25,727 nt of DNA from a virus, in IMG/VR virus record IMGVR_UViG_3300043466_001282, positions 1 through 25,727 of that record, one strand, 5' to 3'. How positions within the stretch are numbered: the stretch's first letter is position 1; every line of letters starts with the position of its first letter. Below, piece by piece: positions 19,610 to 25,727 of the stretch. A program made the translations under genes and the position numbers. The notes beneath the pieces were generated by a model. It was not told the origin of the DNA. It ran no database searches and was given only the letters and a program-made list of their open reading frames with translations.

Positions 19610-22600
19610 CTTCAAAAAGTTTTAATTCAACATCTAATTTTAATTTAGGTAATCTACCATCAGTTTCTATAGTTGGACCAACATCTGATATAGACAAAGT
19701 ATTAGTTTTAAAATACGACGAAACTGGTAAATATAGATTAGAAACGCAACAAGTTCCAACCATAACATCTCCAATTCAACGAGATTTAGTCATAGGTTCT
19801 GGTAAAACATTTTTTCATAGATCTATTTTTTCTGGATCAACATCAACAGATACATTTGAAGAAATTAAAAGTTTTATAGTACCATTTAGTGGTAATAACT
19901 CTACAGATCAAGATTTTGATGGATTTAAGAAGATGTATGTGGACATGAATGTTGATTTGTATGGTCATTCAAATGTAGTAGATGAGTCAACAGATAAAAC
20001 AGAAAATATAAGAACTATAGAAATAAAACATAAACTAACTAAAACTAATAATACAACTTGGAATTCTTTATTTCCTGAACTTAGCACTCTATTTGATAAT
20101 AATAGTTTATCGCTTATTTCTTATTTTAAAATAGATACAGACTCTAATTTTTCAGCCAATACTGGCAGAAACGGTGTTGGGTTTACCGATGGTCAATCAG
20201 TAGTTAAAAGTGGTAGAGTATTAATTGTAAATTCTGTAACTGGTTTTGTTTATAAAGAATTTTTATTGAGACAAGCCAATAATAGTGTTTCACTTGGAAA
20301 CTCTTTCAGTGATGGATTTCGAGAGAGAGCTCTTGTTTTTCAATTAAGTAATATAGAAGAGAGTTCTTGGTTTGGTATTTCTACTGGTCCAAGATTACAA
20401 CAAATACAATTTAGATGGGTGGCAAAATTAACTGCCGGAGTATATAACAGCTTTTACGAAGCGTTGACTGCTGATTATAACAATAGTTCTCCAACAAATA
20501 ATTCAGGAGTTGAAATAATTTTTAATTCCACATCTCCACCAGAGCCATTTACTTTCGTTCAAAAAGGAACTACTTCAAAAAGGGAATTTAAAACTTTTGA
20601 TTTTCCATCAACTCAAAACTATTATAACTTTACCACTGGTTACAATTTAGTTAGTAGAAAAGATAATAACAAGAGTTTAGAAAAAATATTATTTGGTCCG
20701 GGGCAACAAACAACTCTTGAGACATGTGGACCAGGTGACAGTCCTTGGACTGTAGATCCAAATACTGGAGTTTGGACTAGAAATTGTTGTGCTCCATTAG
20801 TTGGTTCATATAGTAGTTTAGACGCTTCTGTTGGTACTGATTGGTATTGCGGAGGAGATACAGTTACTCCAGACGGACGAACATTTTTTGATAATTGTCA
20901 GTGTAAAGATTGTAGCGGACCATGTAGTGGTGCATCTACAACAACCGCTGCTCCAACCACAACTACTTCTACAACAACCACAACTACCTCTACAACAACT
21001 ACAACAACTGCTCCTCCATTCCCATGTCCATCTAATCTTCAGGCAACAGATAGTACTTCAACTAGTGGTATAACAATAACATGGACAAGAATACCAAGTT
21101 GGCAAGTGCCTTCTGGTTATACATGGGATCATGATAAACTTTTTAAAAATGGTGTTCAATTTGGAGCTAATATAAAAGGAAATCCAAATATTGTAGATAA
21201 TACTGTACCTCCATGTACAGAAGTTAGCTATGTTGCAAAAAGTTATTATGTAAAAACTGGAACTACAAATTTAATAGAATGTTCTCCTTGTGTATCATGT
21301 ACTGATAATGGCTCTAAAAGATTAGTAACACCAAATGCTCCATCAGTAACTGTAATTGGTTCTAATTTAGATGTTAATTGGAATGATATTAGTTCTGCAA
21401 CTGGTTATGAATTAATTAGAGCAGAAGATTCTGGATTCACAGTCAATTCTATAACTGTAACAGGATTAACAGTATCATTTTATTCAGACACATCTGTAGT
21501 TGCTGGTAAACAATATTTTTATAAAGTTAGAGCAGTTTGTGGGTTAGGAGTTTCTGCAAGTTTATTTTCTAATACTTCATCCAACACAGTACCAACAACC
21601 ACCACTACAACAACCGCTGCTCCAACCACAACTACCACTACAACAACTACAACTACAACTACAACAACTACTAGTACTACAACCACTACCACTACCACCC
21701 CACCACCAGCGCCAAGCGCACCAACAGGTGTTAATGCTTCTGATAATCAATTTACGACTGGAATTCAAATAACATGGAATTCTGTTGCGCTGGCAACTGA
21801 ATATAGAATCTATAGAAATTCTACACAAATAGCAACTGTAGTTGGTACAACTAATACTACTTATCTTGATACCGATTCTTCTTTGAATACATGCACCGAA
21901 TATTCTTATACAGTAAGATCTTATTATTCTGCTGGTGGTGAAAGTACAGATTCAGTTGCAGATCTTGGTTCAAAGAAAATGAGAAAACCAATTAATGTCA
22001 CCACTGTATATAATTCAGTTGATAATAACATTGAAGTTTCTTGGGACATTGTTGATTTAAATGCAACAAGATATTACATCTATAGATCTGAAAACGGTGG
22101 TGCTTATACACAAATAGATGATACAGAAGATGCATTTTATGTAGATACAAATACTGATTTGACTTATGGGACAAATTATCAATATTTTATTAGACCATTT
22201 TGTTCTGCGGTAGGTTTTGGTGAAGCATCTGATACTTCTTCTCCAGTGTTATATCCAACAACCACAACCACAACCACTACTACTACCACAACTACAACTA
22301 CTACCACGACACCAGCACCAAAATTTTCAAATGAAATAGGTGATGATGGTGCGAATCCACCTTGGGCAAATCCTTGGAACATAGATTCTGGTAATTATTC
22401 TTACAATTATACACATATACCTGGTTCTTTTTCACTAATTTATACAAATAATAGTGGTAAACCAACTTTAGCACTATTTGGTTCTGAAAATAAAAATGAA
22501 TATAAAGACGATATAATTTCTTATAAAGAATTAAGGGTTGAAAAAAATAATGAGTATGCAAATAATGTAATTGTATTACAACCTAATTTTTCTACTAGTA

Positions 22601-22770
22601 AAAACCCATTAAATGATAATTTTAAAAATACAAAGAATTATCCTCTAATAGTTGCCTCTATAAATACAAATGGAGATTTGATCTTGACATTGATGGCAAG
22701 ATCTGTAAAATCTCAAAACGAAACAATTAATTGGTTCGGTAAAGCTGATTTGTTTGTATCCATAACATAA
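19606..22770 (+). CDS. Modular adhesin-like protein with fibronectin-III-like domains and Thr-rich linkers
   Basis: This 1054-residue protein has clear modules. Residues 1-55 are the N-terminal module shared with two upstream proteins. Residues 55-365 are beta-rich. Residues about 370-440 are a cysteine module with about ten Cys (ETCGPG, RNCCAP, WYCGGD, NCQCKDCSGPC). Thr linkers lie at about 442-472, 663-705 and 884-905. Four fibronectin-III-like domains lie at about 475-575, 576-660, 706-793 and 794-885; the third shows the pattern best ('PTGVNASDNQFTTGIQITW', 'ATEYRIYRN', 'CTEYSYTVRSYY'). Domains 1-2 and 3-4 form two similar pairs. Residues 906-1054 end in the 'WFGKADLFVSIT' motif shared with the 243-residue protein. 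Fibronectin-III domains in phage virion proteins are often thought to bind surface glycans, and the Thr linkers act as spacers. A virion-displayed binding protein is the best inference. It overlaps the upstream gene by ATGA. Confidence 0.65.
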   Translation: MTSKSFNSTSNFNLGNLPSVSIVGPTSDIDKVLVLKYDETGKYRLETQQVPTITSPIQRDLVIGSGKTFFHRSIFSGSTSTDTFEEIKSFIVPFSGNNSTDQDFDGFKKMYVDMNVDLYGHSNVVDESTDKTENIRTIEIKHKLTKTNNTTWNSLFPELSTLFDNNSLSLISYFKIDTDSNFSANTGRNGVGFTDGQSVVKSGRVLIVNSVTGFVYKEFLLRQANNSVSLGNSFSDGFRERALVFQLSNIEESSWFGISTGPRLQQIQFRWVAKLTAGVYNSFYEALTADYNNSSPTNNSGVEIIFNSTSPPEPFTFVQKGTTSKREFKTFDFPSTQNYYNFTTGYNLVSRKDNNKSLEKILFGPGQQTTLETCGPGDSPWTVDPNTGVWTRNCCAPLVGSYSSLDASVGTDWYCGGDTVTPDGRTFFDNCQCKDCSGPCSGASTTTAAPTTTTSTTTTTTSTTTTTTAPPFPCPSNLQATDSTSTSGITITWTRIPSWQVPSGYTWDHDKLFKNGVQFGANIKGNPNIVDNTVPPCTEVSYVAKSYYVKTGTTNLIECSPCVSCTDNGSKRLVTPNAPSVTVIGSNLDVNWNDISSATGYELIRAEDSGFTVNSITVTGLTVSFYSDTSVVAGKQYFYKVRAVCGLGVSASLFSNTSSNTVPTTTTTTTAAPTTTTTTTTTTTTTTTTSTTTTTTTTPPPAPSAPTGVNASDNQFTTGIQITWNSVALATEYRIYRNSTQIATVVGTTNTTYLDTDSSLNTCTEYSYTVRSYYSAGGESTDSVADLGSKKMRKPINVTTVYNSVDNNIEVSWDIVDLNATRYYIYRSENGGAYTQIDDTEDAFYVDTNTDLTYGTNYQYFIRPFCSAVGFGEASDTSSPVLYPTTTTTTTTTTTTTTTTTTPAPKFSNEIGDDGANPPWANPWNIDSGNYSYNYTHIPGSFSLIYTNNSGKPTLALFGSENKNEYKDDIISYKELRVEKNNEYANNVIVLQPNFSTSKNPLNDNFKNTKNYPLIVASINTNGDLILTLMARSVKSQNETINWFGKADLFVSIT
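20932..21020 (+). repeat. ACN-rich simple repeat, Thr linker 1
   Basis: A run of imperfect ACN triplets encodes a linker of Thr with a few Ser, Ala and Pro, between the cysteine module and the first fibronectin-III-like domain of the 1054-residue protein. Bases 20936-20966 are repeated exactly in linker 2. Confidence 0.85.
21591..21720 (+). repeat. ACN-rich simple repeat, Thr linker 2
   Basis: This is the longest of the three Thr-coding triplet runs (about 43 codons). It separates the two fibronectin-III-like pairs and ends in a Pro/Ala stretch. Bases 21605-21635 repeat 20936-20966 exactly (31 nt). Confidence 0.85.
22255..22320 (+). repeat. ACN-rich simple repeat, Thr linker 3
   Basis: This run codes for an almost pure Thr tract of about 18 residues followed by Pro-Ala-Pro. 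It joins the fourth fibronectin-III-like domain to the C-terminal domain. Confidence 0.85.
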
Positions 22771-22775
22771 GGAGA
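22769..22775 (+). promoter_or_regulatory. Strong ribosome binding site for a GTG start
   Basis: AAGGAGA, starting within the TAA stop of the upstream gene and 7 bases before GTG at 22783, is among the best Shine-Dalgarno matches in the window. It decides the GTG start of the 118-residue gene. Confidence 0.7.
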
Positions 22776-22782
22776 TTAAAAA

Positions 22783-23139
22783 GTGAAAGTTAAATTGGTA
22801 GACATTTATAATTCAGTTCCTGTAATGAATAAGATCTTAGAAACCCCACTTCCTGCTTCTATTTCTTTTCAATTGAGTAAGTTGCTAAAGTCTCTAAATG
22901 AGGAGATGAAGTCAATAGAAGAACAGAGAATTAAGTTGGTGGAAAAGTATGGTACTAAGGGAGAAAATCAGGAAGTAATAGTTTCTGATGAACAAAAGCA
23001 AAAGTTTATGCAAGAATTCAGTGATTTATTGAATACTGAAGTAGAGGTCACTTGGCAACCACTTTCTGCATCAAAATTTGATGCTTTACAGCTAAGTGTC
23101 AATGAAATGTCACGAGTTCAGTTCTTATTCTCTGAATAA
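22783..23139 (+). CDS. Small helical phage protein, possibly DUF1617-like
   Basis: This 118-residue protein starts with GTG, chosen because of the strong ribosome binding site just before it. It is mostly alpha-helical and charged: residues about 23-60 form a long helix ('SFQLSKLLKSLNEEMKSIEE', then QRIKLVEKYG), and residues about 68-90 another. The layout is a beta start 'VKLVDIYN', a helix with 'EEQRIKLVEKYG', and an acidic end ('EMSRVQFLFSE'). It recalls small DUF1617-like proteins that lie near structural genes of many tailed phages; this is recollection of pattern, not a search. Its composition differs from the Asn/Thr-rich adhesins before it, so it is more likely a cytoplasmic assembly factor or regulator. 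It is the last gene before the hairpin terminator. Function unknown. Confidence 0.65.
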   Translation: MKVKLVDIYNSVPVMNKILETPLPASISFQLSKLLKSLNEEMKSIEEQRIKLVEKYGTKGENQEVIVSDEQKQKFMQEFSDLLNTEVEVTWQPLSASKFDALQLSVNEMSRVQFLFSE

Positions 23140-23175
23140 GTTCAAAAAATAACAAAAAACAAGAAATCTCCCCCT

Positions 23176-23183
23176 TATAAATA
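23176..23183 (+). promoter_or_regulatory. Candidate T4-type late promoter (TATAAATA)
   Basis: An exact match to the T4 late-promoter -10 motif TATAAATA lies in the largest intergenic gap of the window, before the gp13 gene. By T4 spacing (motif at -13 to -6), transcription would begin near 23189, giving an 18-nt leader with the ribosome binding site. AT-rich DNA yields such 8-mers by chance (my rough estimate is about six per strand over the window). The support comes from its place in the only sizeable non-coding gap and at the head of the neck-gene operon. Confidence 0.55.
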
Positions 23184-23192
23184 ACAAATAAA

Positions 23193-23198
23193 GGGGAG
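23193..23198 (+). promoter_or_regulatory. Ribosome binding site of gp13, inside the hairpin
   Basis: GGGGAG lies 8 bases before ATG 23207 and forms the 3' arm of the hairpin at 23164-23202. On a long upstream transcript it would be base-paired; on one starting near 23189 it would be free. Confidence 0.6.
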
Positions 23199-23206
23199 AT
23201 TTTTTT

Positions 23207-24031
23207 ATGGCAAAACCAGCCAGTAGAGAAGCGTTAAAAGATTACTGTTTAAGGAAATTGGGATATCCAGTAATTCAAATAAATGTAGACGATGCTCAAA
23301 TTGAGGATCGTCTAGACGATGCTTTGCAGTTTTTTGCTGAATATCATTTTGACGGTGTTGAGAAAGTCTATATGCGTAAGCAAATAACTCAAACCGATAT
23401 GGATAGAGGTTATATCGATTTAACAGAACCAACCATAGCAAACGATTCGACCAACCCCCCTACTTTAGCAGCTCCCGCACTTGATCCAGATGGACAAAGT
23501 GTAATTTCTGTTGTTAAAGTTTTTCAATTATATGATACTTTGGGTGGAACTGGTATGTTTGACGCAAGATATCAAATTGCTTTAAACGATTTGTATGGTT
23601 TGAGAACAAACACATACAGTCAATCAATGATTACATATTCTATAACAAGAAGCCATATGCAGATGTTACAAGATCTTCTTACTCCTGAGAAAACATTAGA
23701 ATACAGCAGAGTCACAAATAGAATATATGTTAATATGGATTGGACACAACAAGCATATCTTGGTCAATATATTATGTTTGAAGCATATAAGATTTTAAAC
23801 CCAGAAGTATATACAGACATTTATAATGATAGAGTATTGAAAAAATATTGCACTGCTCTAATAAAACAACAATGGGGTAGTAATATGATGAAATTTGGAG
23901 GAGTGGAACTTCCCGGTGGTATAACACTAAATGGTCAAGAAATTTTTAATGAAGCAACATCAGAAGTTGAAAAGATAGAAAACGATATTCAAAGCAAATA
24001 CGAACTACCTCCACAATTTTTTGTAGGATAA
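23207..24031 (+). CDS. 13: Neck protein, T4 gp13-like
   Basis: This 274-residue protein opens with 'REALKDYCLRKLGYPVIQIN' and then 'DAQIEDRLDDALQFFAEYHF' (residues 7-49). I recognise this as the N-terminus of gp13 of marine T4-like phages. In T4, gp13 and gp14 form the neck that closes the DNA-filled head and lets the tail join. Later helical segments include 'RSHMQMLQDLLTPEKTLEYS' and 'QAYLGQYIMFEAYKILNPEV' (about 147-205). There is no signal peptide or membrane segment. The start is set by GGGGAG 8 bases upstream. It is followed after one base by the gp14-like gene, then gp15, the T4 order. It is probably expressed late from the promoter motif at 23176. Confidence 0.8.
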   Translation: MAKPASREALKDYCLRKLGYPVIQINVDDAQIEDRLDDALQFFAEYHFDGVEKVYMRKQITQTDMDRGYIDLTEPTIANDSTNPPTLAAPALDPDGQSVISVVKVFQLYDTLGGTGMFDARYQIALNDLYGLRTNTYSQSMITYSITRSHMQMLQDLLTPEKTLEYSRVTNRIYVNMDWTQQAYLGQYIMFEAYKILNPEVYTDIYNDRVLKKYCTALIKQQWGSNMMKFGGVELPGGITLNGQEIFNEATSEVEKIENDIQSKYELPPQFFVG

Positions 24032-24032
24032 A

Positions 24033-24734
24033 ATGGCAACAAATCCATATTTTAAAAATCAAGGTTATAAACCAACACAAAATCTCTTTGAAGATTTATC
24101 CGAAGAGTCCATTAAAATAAATGGAATAGATGTTGTTTACATAGTAAAAACAACAGATAAGGTAGATCAATTGTTTGGTGACAATCAACATGGAAAATTA
24201 AAAAATTCATTCTCAATAGAAATGTATTTAAAAAATGCTAGAGCATTTGAGGGTGAAAGAGATATAGTAAATAAATTTGGTATGGAAATTAAAGATAATG
24301 TTTCTTTAGTTGTGTCAAAGAAAAGATTTCGTGAGGAATCTTTTAAATTGCCAGAAATAGGTGGAAGAATATATCCTATGAATAGACCAATTGAAGGAGA
24401 TTTAATATATCTTCCATTATCACCAACCTCTGATAATTTATATGAAATCAAGTTCGTTGAAAATGAAGATGAAATGTATCGTCAAGGTGATTACTATACT
24501 TTTAGAATAGATTGTGAACTGTACAAATATTCTATGGAAGATATTACTACAGGATTTAGTAAGATTGATGATATCAAGTCAGAACTAGTACAAGAAGTAG
24601 ATGAAGACGGAGATGGTATAACTGATTACATAGTCGATAAAAAGAAAATCAATGATAATACCCAAATACAAACAGAAGGCGACGATATCATTGACTTTAC
24701 AGAGAAAGATCCATTCTCAGAAGGTAATTATTAA
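24033..24734 (+). CDS. 14: Neck protein, T4 gp14-like
   Basis: This 233-residue protein begins 'NPYFKNQGYKPTQNLFEDLS' and continues with 'EESIKINGIDVVYIVK'. This is the usual opening of gp14 in marine T4-like phages ('NpFf...QnL..dL..E.ikiyG.dv.Yi.r'). The middle has 'FGMEIKDNVSLVVSKKRF' (about 86-104), 'GDLIYLPLS' and 'LYEIKFVENEDEMYRQGDYY' (about 136-155), also typical. The last 45 residues are acidic and contain a calcium-loop-like DEDGDGITD at 190-198. In T4, gp14 joins gp13 at the portal vertex after packaging. The gene follows gp13 by one base (AGGA ribosome binding site in the gp13 end), and its TAA shares one base with the gp15 ATG. Confidence 0.8.
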   Translation: MATNPYFKNQGYKPTQNLFEDLSEESIKINGIDVVYIVKTTDKVDQLFGDNQHGKLKNSFSIEMYLKNARAFEGERDIVNKFGMEIKDNVSLVVSKKRFREESFKLPEIGGRIYPMNRPIEGDLIYLPLSPTSDNLYEIKFVENEDEMYRQGDYYTFRIDCELYKYSMEDITTGFSKIDDIKSELVQEVDEDGDGITDYIVDKKKINDNTQIQTEGDDIIDFTEKDPFSEGNY

Positions 24735-25399
24735 TGTTTACTCATTTTTATCATAGTTCAGTAAGAAAATTAGTAACTGCATTTGGTACATTATTTAATA
24801 ACATATATGTAACAAGAACAGATAATGGTGTGACTAAAAAAATAAAAGTACCTTTGATATATTCACCAAAAGAAAAGTTTGTGCATCGTCTTAATTTAGA
24901 TGTCGATAAAACTATGGTGCAGACAATTTTACCAAGAATGGGATTTAGTATCACAAGCATGTCTTATGACTCTGAAAGAAAGAAAAACTCTATAAACAAG
25001 AGATGGAAACAAGAAATAGAAACAAATGACAATGTTATTTTTCAATACCGGTATGAGGATGTGCCATATAATATAGATTTTGAATTATACATTTATACTA
25101 GAAATATGGATGACGGTTTACAAATAATAGAACAAATATTACCATTTTTCACTCCAGAGTTTACTATGACAATTAAACCGAAAATATTAAATACTGATAA
25201 TGAAAAAGTAGATATTCCTATTATTTTAAATCAAGTAACACCAAATGAGATTTATGATAATAAGTTTTCAGAAGATACAAGAGTATTGACTTGGGATTTG
25301 CAATTTACTGCAAAAACATTTTTGTATGGACCTGTCAAGGGTAATTCATCTATCATTAAAGATGTTAACATAAATATCTTTGATATAAATGAAATTTAA
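24734..25399 (+). CDS. 15: Tail sheath stabiliser/completion protein, T4 gp15-like
   Basis: This 221-residue protein has the same pattern as T4 gp15 as I remember it. It opens with 'FYHSSVRKLVTAFGTLFNNI' where T4 has 'FYNSSFRR...MGDLFSNI'. Then 'VPLIYSPKEKFVHRLNLD', 'TILPRMGFSITSMSYDS', 'IDFELYIYTRNMDDGLQIIE' and 'QILPFFTPEFTMTI' follow in the same order. Near the end 'DTRVLTWDLQFTAKTFLYGP' matches the T4 'RRIEWSLTFEVNGWMYPPV' region. Its length is close to that of T4 gp15 (about 270 residues), a little shorter. gp15 forms a hexameric ring on the tail tube end that holds the sheath and contacts the neck. The AGAAGG near 24719 is a suitable ribosome binding site, and the ATG overlaps the gp14 stop by one base. 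Confidence 0.85.
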   Translation: MFTHFYHSSVRKLVTAFGTLFNNIYVTRTDNGVTKKIKVPLIYSPKEKFVHRLNLDVDKTMVQTILPRMGFSITSMSYDSERKKNSINKRWKQEIETNDNVIFQYRYEDVPYNIDFELYIYTRNMDDGLQIIEQILPFFTPEFTMTIKPKILNTDNEKVDIPIILNQVTPNEIYDNKFSEDTRVLTWDLQFTAKTFLYGPVKGNSSIIKDVNINIFDINEI

Positions 25400-25416
25400 A
25401 AACTTTGATATATAAT
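25384..25416 (+). promoter_or_regulatory. Possible promoter before the last gene
   Basis: TATAAATG (25384-25391), inside the end of the gp15 gene, matches seven of eight bases of the T4 late motif. TATAAT (25411-25416) in the 46-bp gap resembles a sigma70 -10 box, without a clear -35. In AT-rich DNA either could be chance. The gap is the second largest in the window, so a separate promoter is plausible. Confidence 0.25.
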
Positions 25417-25431
25417 TTTAACTGTAAATTT

Positions 25432-25436
25432 GGAGA
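25432..25436 (+). promoter_or_regulatory. Ribosome binding site
   Basis: GGAGA lies 9 bases before ATG 25446 and supports that start for the last, truncated gene. Confidence 0.5.
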
Positions 25437-25445
25437 TAATAATAA

Positions 25446-25727
25446 ATGGCAAAAAATCCTGAATATAATAAGAGAAGCCCTGATGTTTCGAGTGGTATTT
25501 ACAATTCAGGAGAAAATTCACAAAATAATATAGTTTTTACTTCAGCAAAACCAGAAGCACCTTCTCAATTCTCAGCAACTAACGGAGAATTTACAGATAA
25601 AATTATTTTAAAATGGATTCCTCAAGAAAAAGCAATATTATATATTCTTTATAGAAATTTTGAAAATATTGCAAGTGTAAAACCAGAAAATTTACAAGTA
25701 GATAGTGATGGTTTATTTGTTTATGAA
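25446..25727 (+). CDS. Fibronectin-III-like domain protein, 3'-truncated by window edge
   Basis: An ATG with a GGAGA ribosome binding site opens a frame that stays open for 94 codons to the last base. Residues 1-35 are polar (MAKNPEYNKRSPDVSSG) and possibly a short attachment or disordered end. From residue 37 the sequence 'PEAPSQFSATNGEFTDKIIL' then 'KWIPQEKAILYILYRN' has the spacing of the first strands of bacterial and phage fibronectin-III domains ('P..vsAs.G.ytdkI.ltW......Y.iYR'). It resembles the third fibronectin-III-like domain of the protein at 19606. T4 has the small terminase gene 16 after gene 15; this gene is not that. It is probably another virion surface protein, but its full length and domain number are not visible. 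Confidence 0.6.
   Translation, partial: MAKNPEYNKRSPDVSSGIYNSGENSQNNIVFTSAKPEAPSQFSATNGEFTDKIILKWIPQEKAILYILYRNFENIASVKPENLQVDSDGLFVYE

Larger units (their letters stand above)
23164..23206 (+). terminator. Intrinsic terminator hairpin overlapping the gp13 leader
   Basis: Bases 23164-23173 (AAATCTCCCC) pair with 23193-23202 (GGGGAGATTT), a perfect 10-bp stem. Two further T-A pairs are possible if C23174 bulges. The T-tract 23200-23206 follows directly. The loop is 19 nt, or 14 if the extra pairs form. This has the form of a Rho-independent terminator for the upstream operon. The long loop and the T-tract running straight into the next ATG are unusual. Confidence 0.7.

Noticed and set aside
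20831-21073. Plus-strand Gln/Leu-rich ORF of 80 codons
   Set aside because: Alternative frame of linker 1, with no ribosome binding site, inside a well-supported gene.
21577-21828. Minus-strand Cys/Ser-rich ORF that looks like a small cysteine-rich peptide
   Set aside because: It is a shadow of linker 2; the Cys/Ser runs come from the complement of ACN repeats.
20932-22320. Regularly spaced repeats as a possible CRISPR array
   Set aside because: The repeats are imperfect ACN triplets within a coding frame, and the intervals are protein domains of hundreds of bases.
22179-22382. Minus-strand ORF with a long poly-Val tract
   Set aside because: It is the complement of the Thr-coding linker 3. 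Composition is fully explained by the triplet repeat, and the plus strand codes for an unbroken protein.
22659-22666. TATAAATA inside the 3' end of the 1054-residue protein gene as a late promoter for the 118-residue gene
   Set aside because: It lies in coding sequence 117 bases before the GTG. Such A/T 8-mers are expected several times by chance, and the GTG gene already has a coupled ribosome binding site.
1-25727. tRNA genes, integrase, transposase or attachment sites
   Set aside because: The coding density leaves no room for RNA genes (largest gap 67 bp), and no recombinase motifs are seen in any product.

Overview
The window is part of the virion-structure region of a T4-type contractile-tailed phage (myovirus). 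Three adjacent genes near the 3' end look like T4 gp13, gp14 and gp15 (two neck proteins and the tail sheath stabiliser), in T4 order. Upstream is a giant DUF4815-type structural protein of the kind known from marine T4-like phages, especially cyanophages. The DNA is AT-rich (roughly 30% GC by eye). All 13 genes lie on the plus strand and are packed with gaps of a few bases or short stop/start overlaps. I see no integrase, transposase, tRNA, CRISPR array or metabolic gene. The host cannot be told from this sequence; a marine bacterium is a guess from the family resemblances.

Layout. Bases 2-1915 hold the 3' part of a baseplate or tail structural protein whose start lies off the window. Bases 1925-9553 encode the 2542-residue DUF4815-type protein. 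A 64-residue coiled-coil protein (9558-9752) follows, then a 1385-residue tail-fibre-like protein (9749-13906). Bases 13908-22770 form an accessory block of four large surface-type proteins. These are a cysteine-rich repeat protein with a Pro/Thr linker, an unrecognised 726-residue protein, a 243-residue protein, and a 1054-residue protein that looks like the 243-residue one enlarged by a cysteine module and four fibronectin-III-like domains on Thr-rich linkers. Three of the four share an N-terminal module. A 118-residue cytoplasmic-type protein (22783-23139) closes the block.

The only sizeable intergenic gap (23140-23206) carries a hairpin with a T-tract, so it looks like an intrinsic terminator. 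The loop holds an exact T4 late-promoter motif (TATAAATA), and the 3' arm contains the ribosome binding site of the gp13 gene. After gp13-14-15 a new gene with a fibronectin-III-like domain begins at 25446 and runs off the window. In T4 the small terminase gene 16 would be at this place.

Working together: the upstream genes would build the baseplate and its fibres or adhesins, which contact the host. gp13/gp14 close the head and gp15 caps the tail tube and sheath so that head and tail can join. The modular, repeat-linked proteins in the middle are the most unusual content and are probably a fast-changing host-recognition or surface-decoration set.
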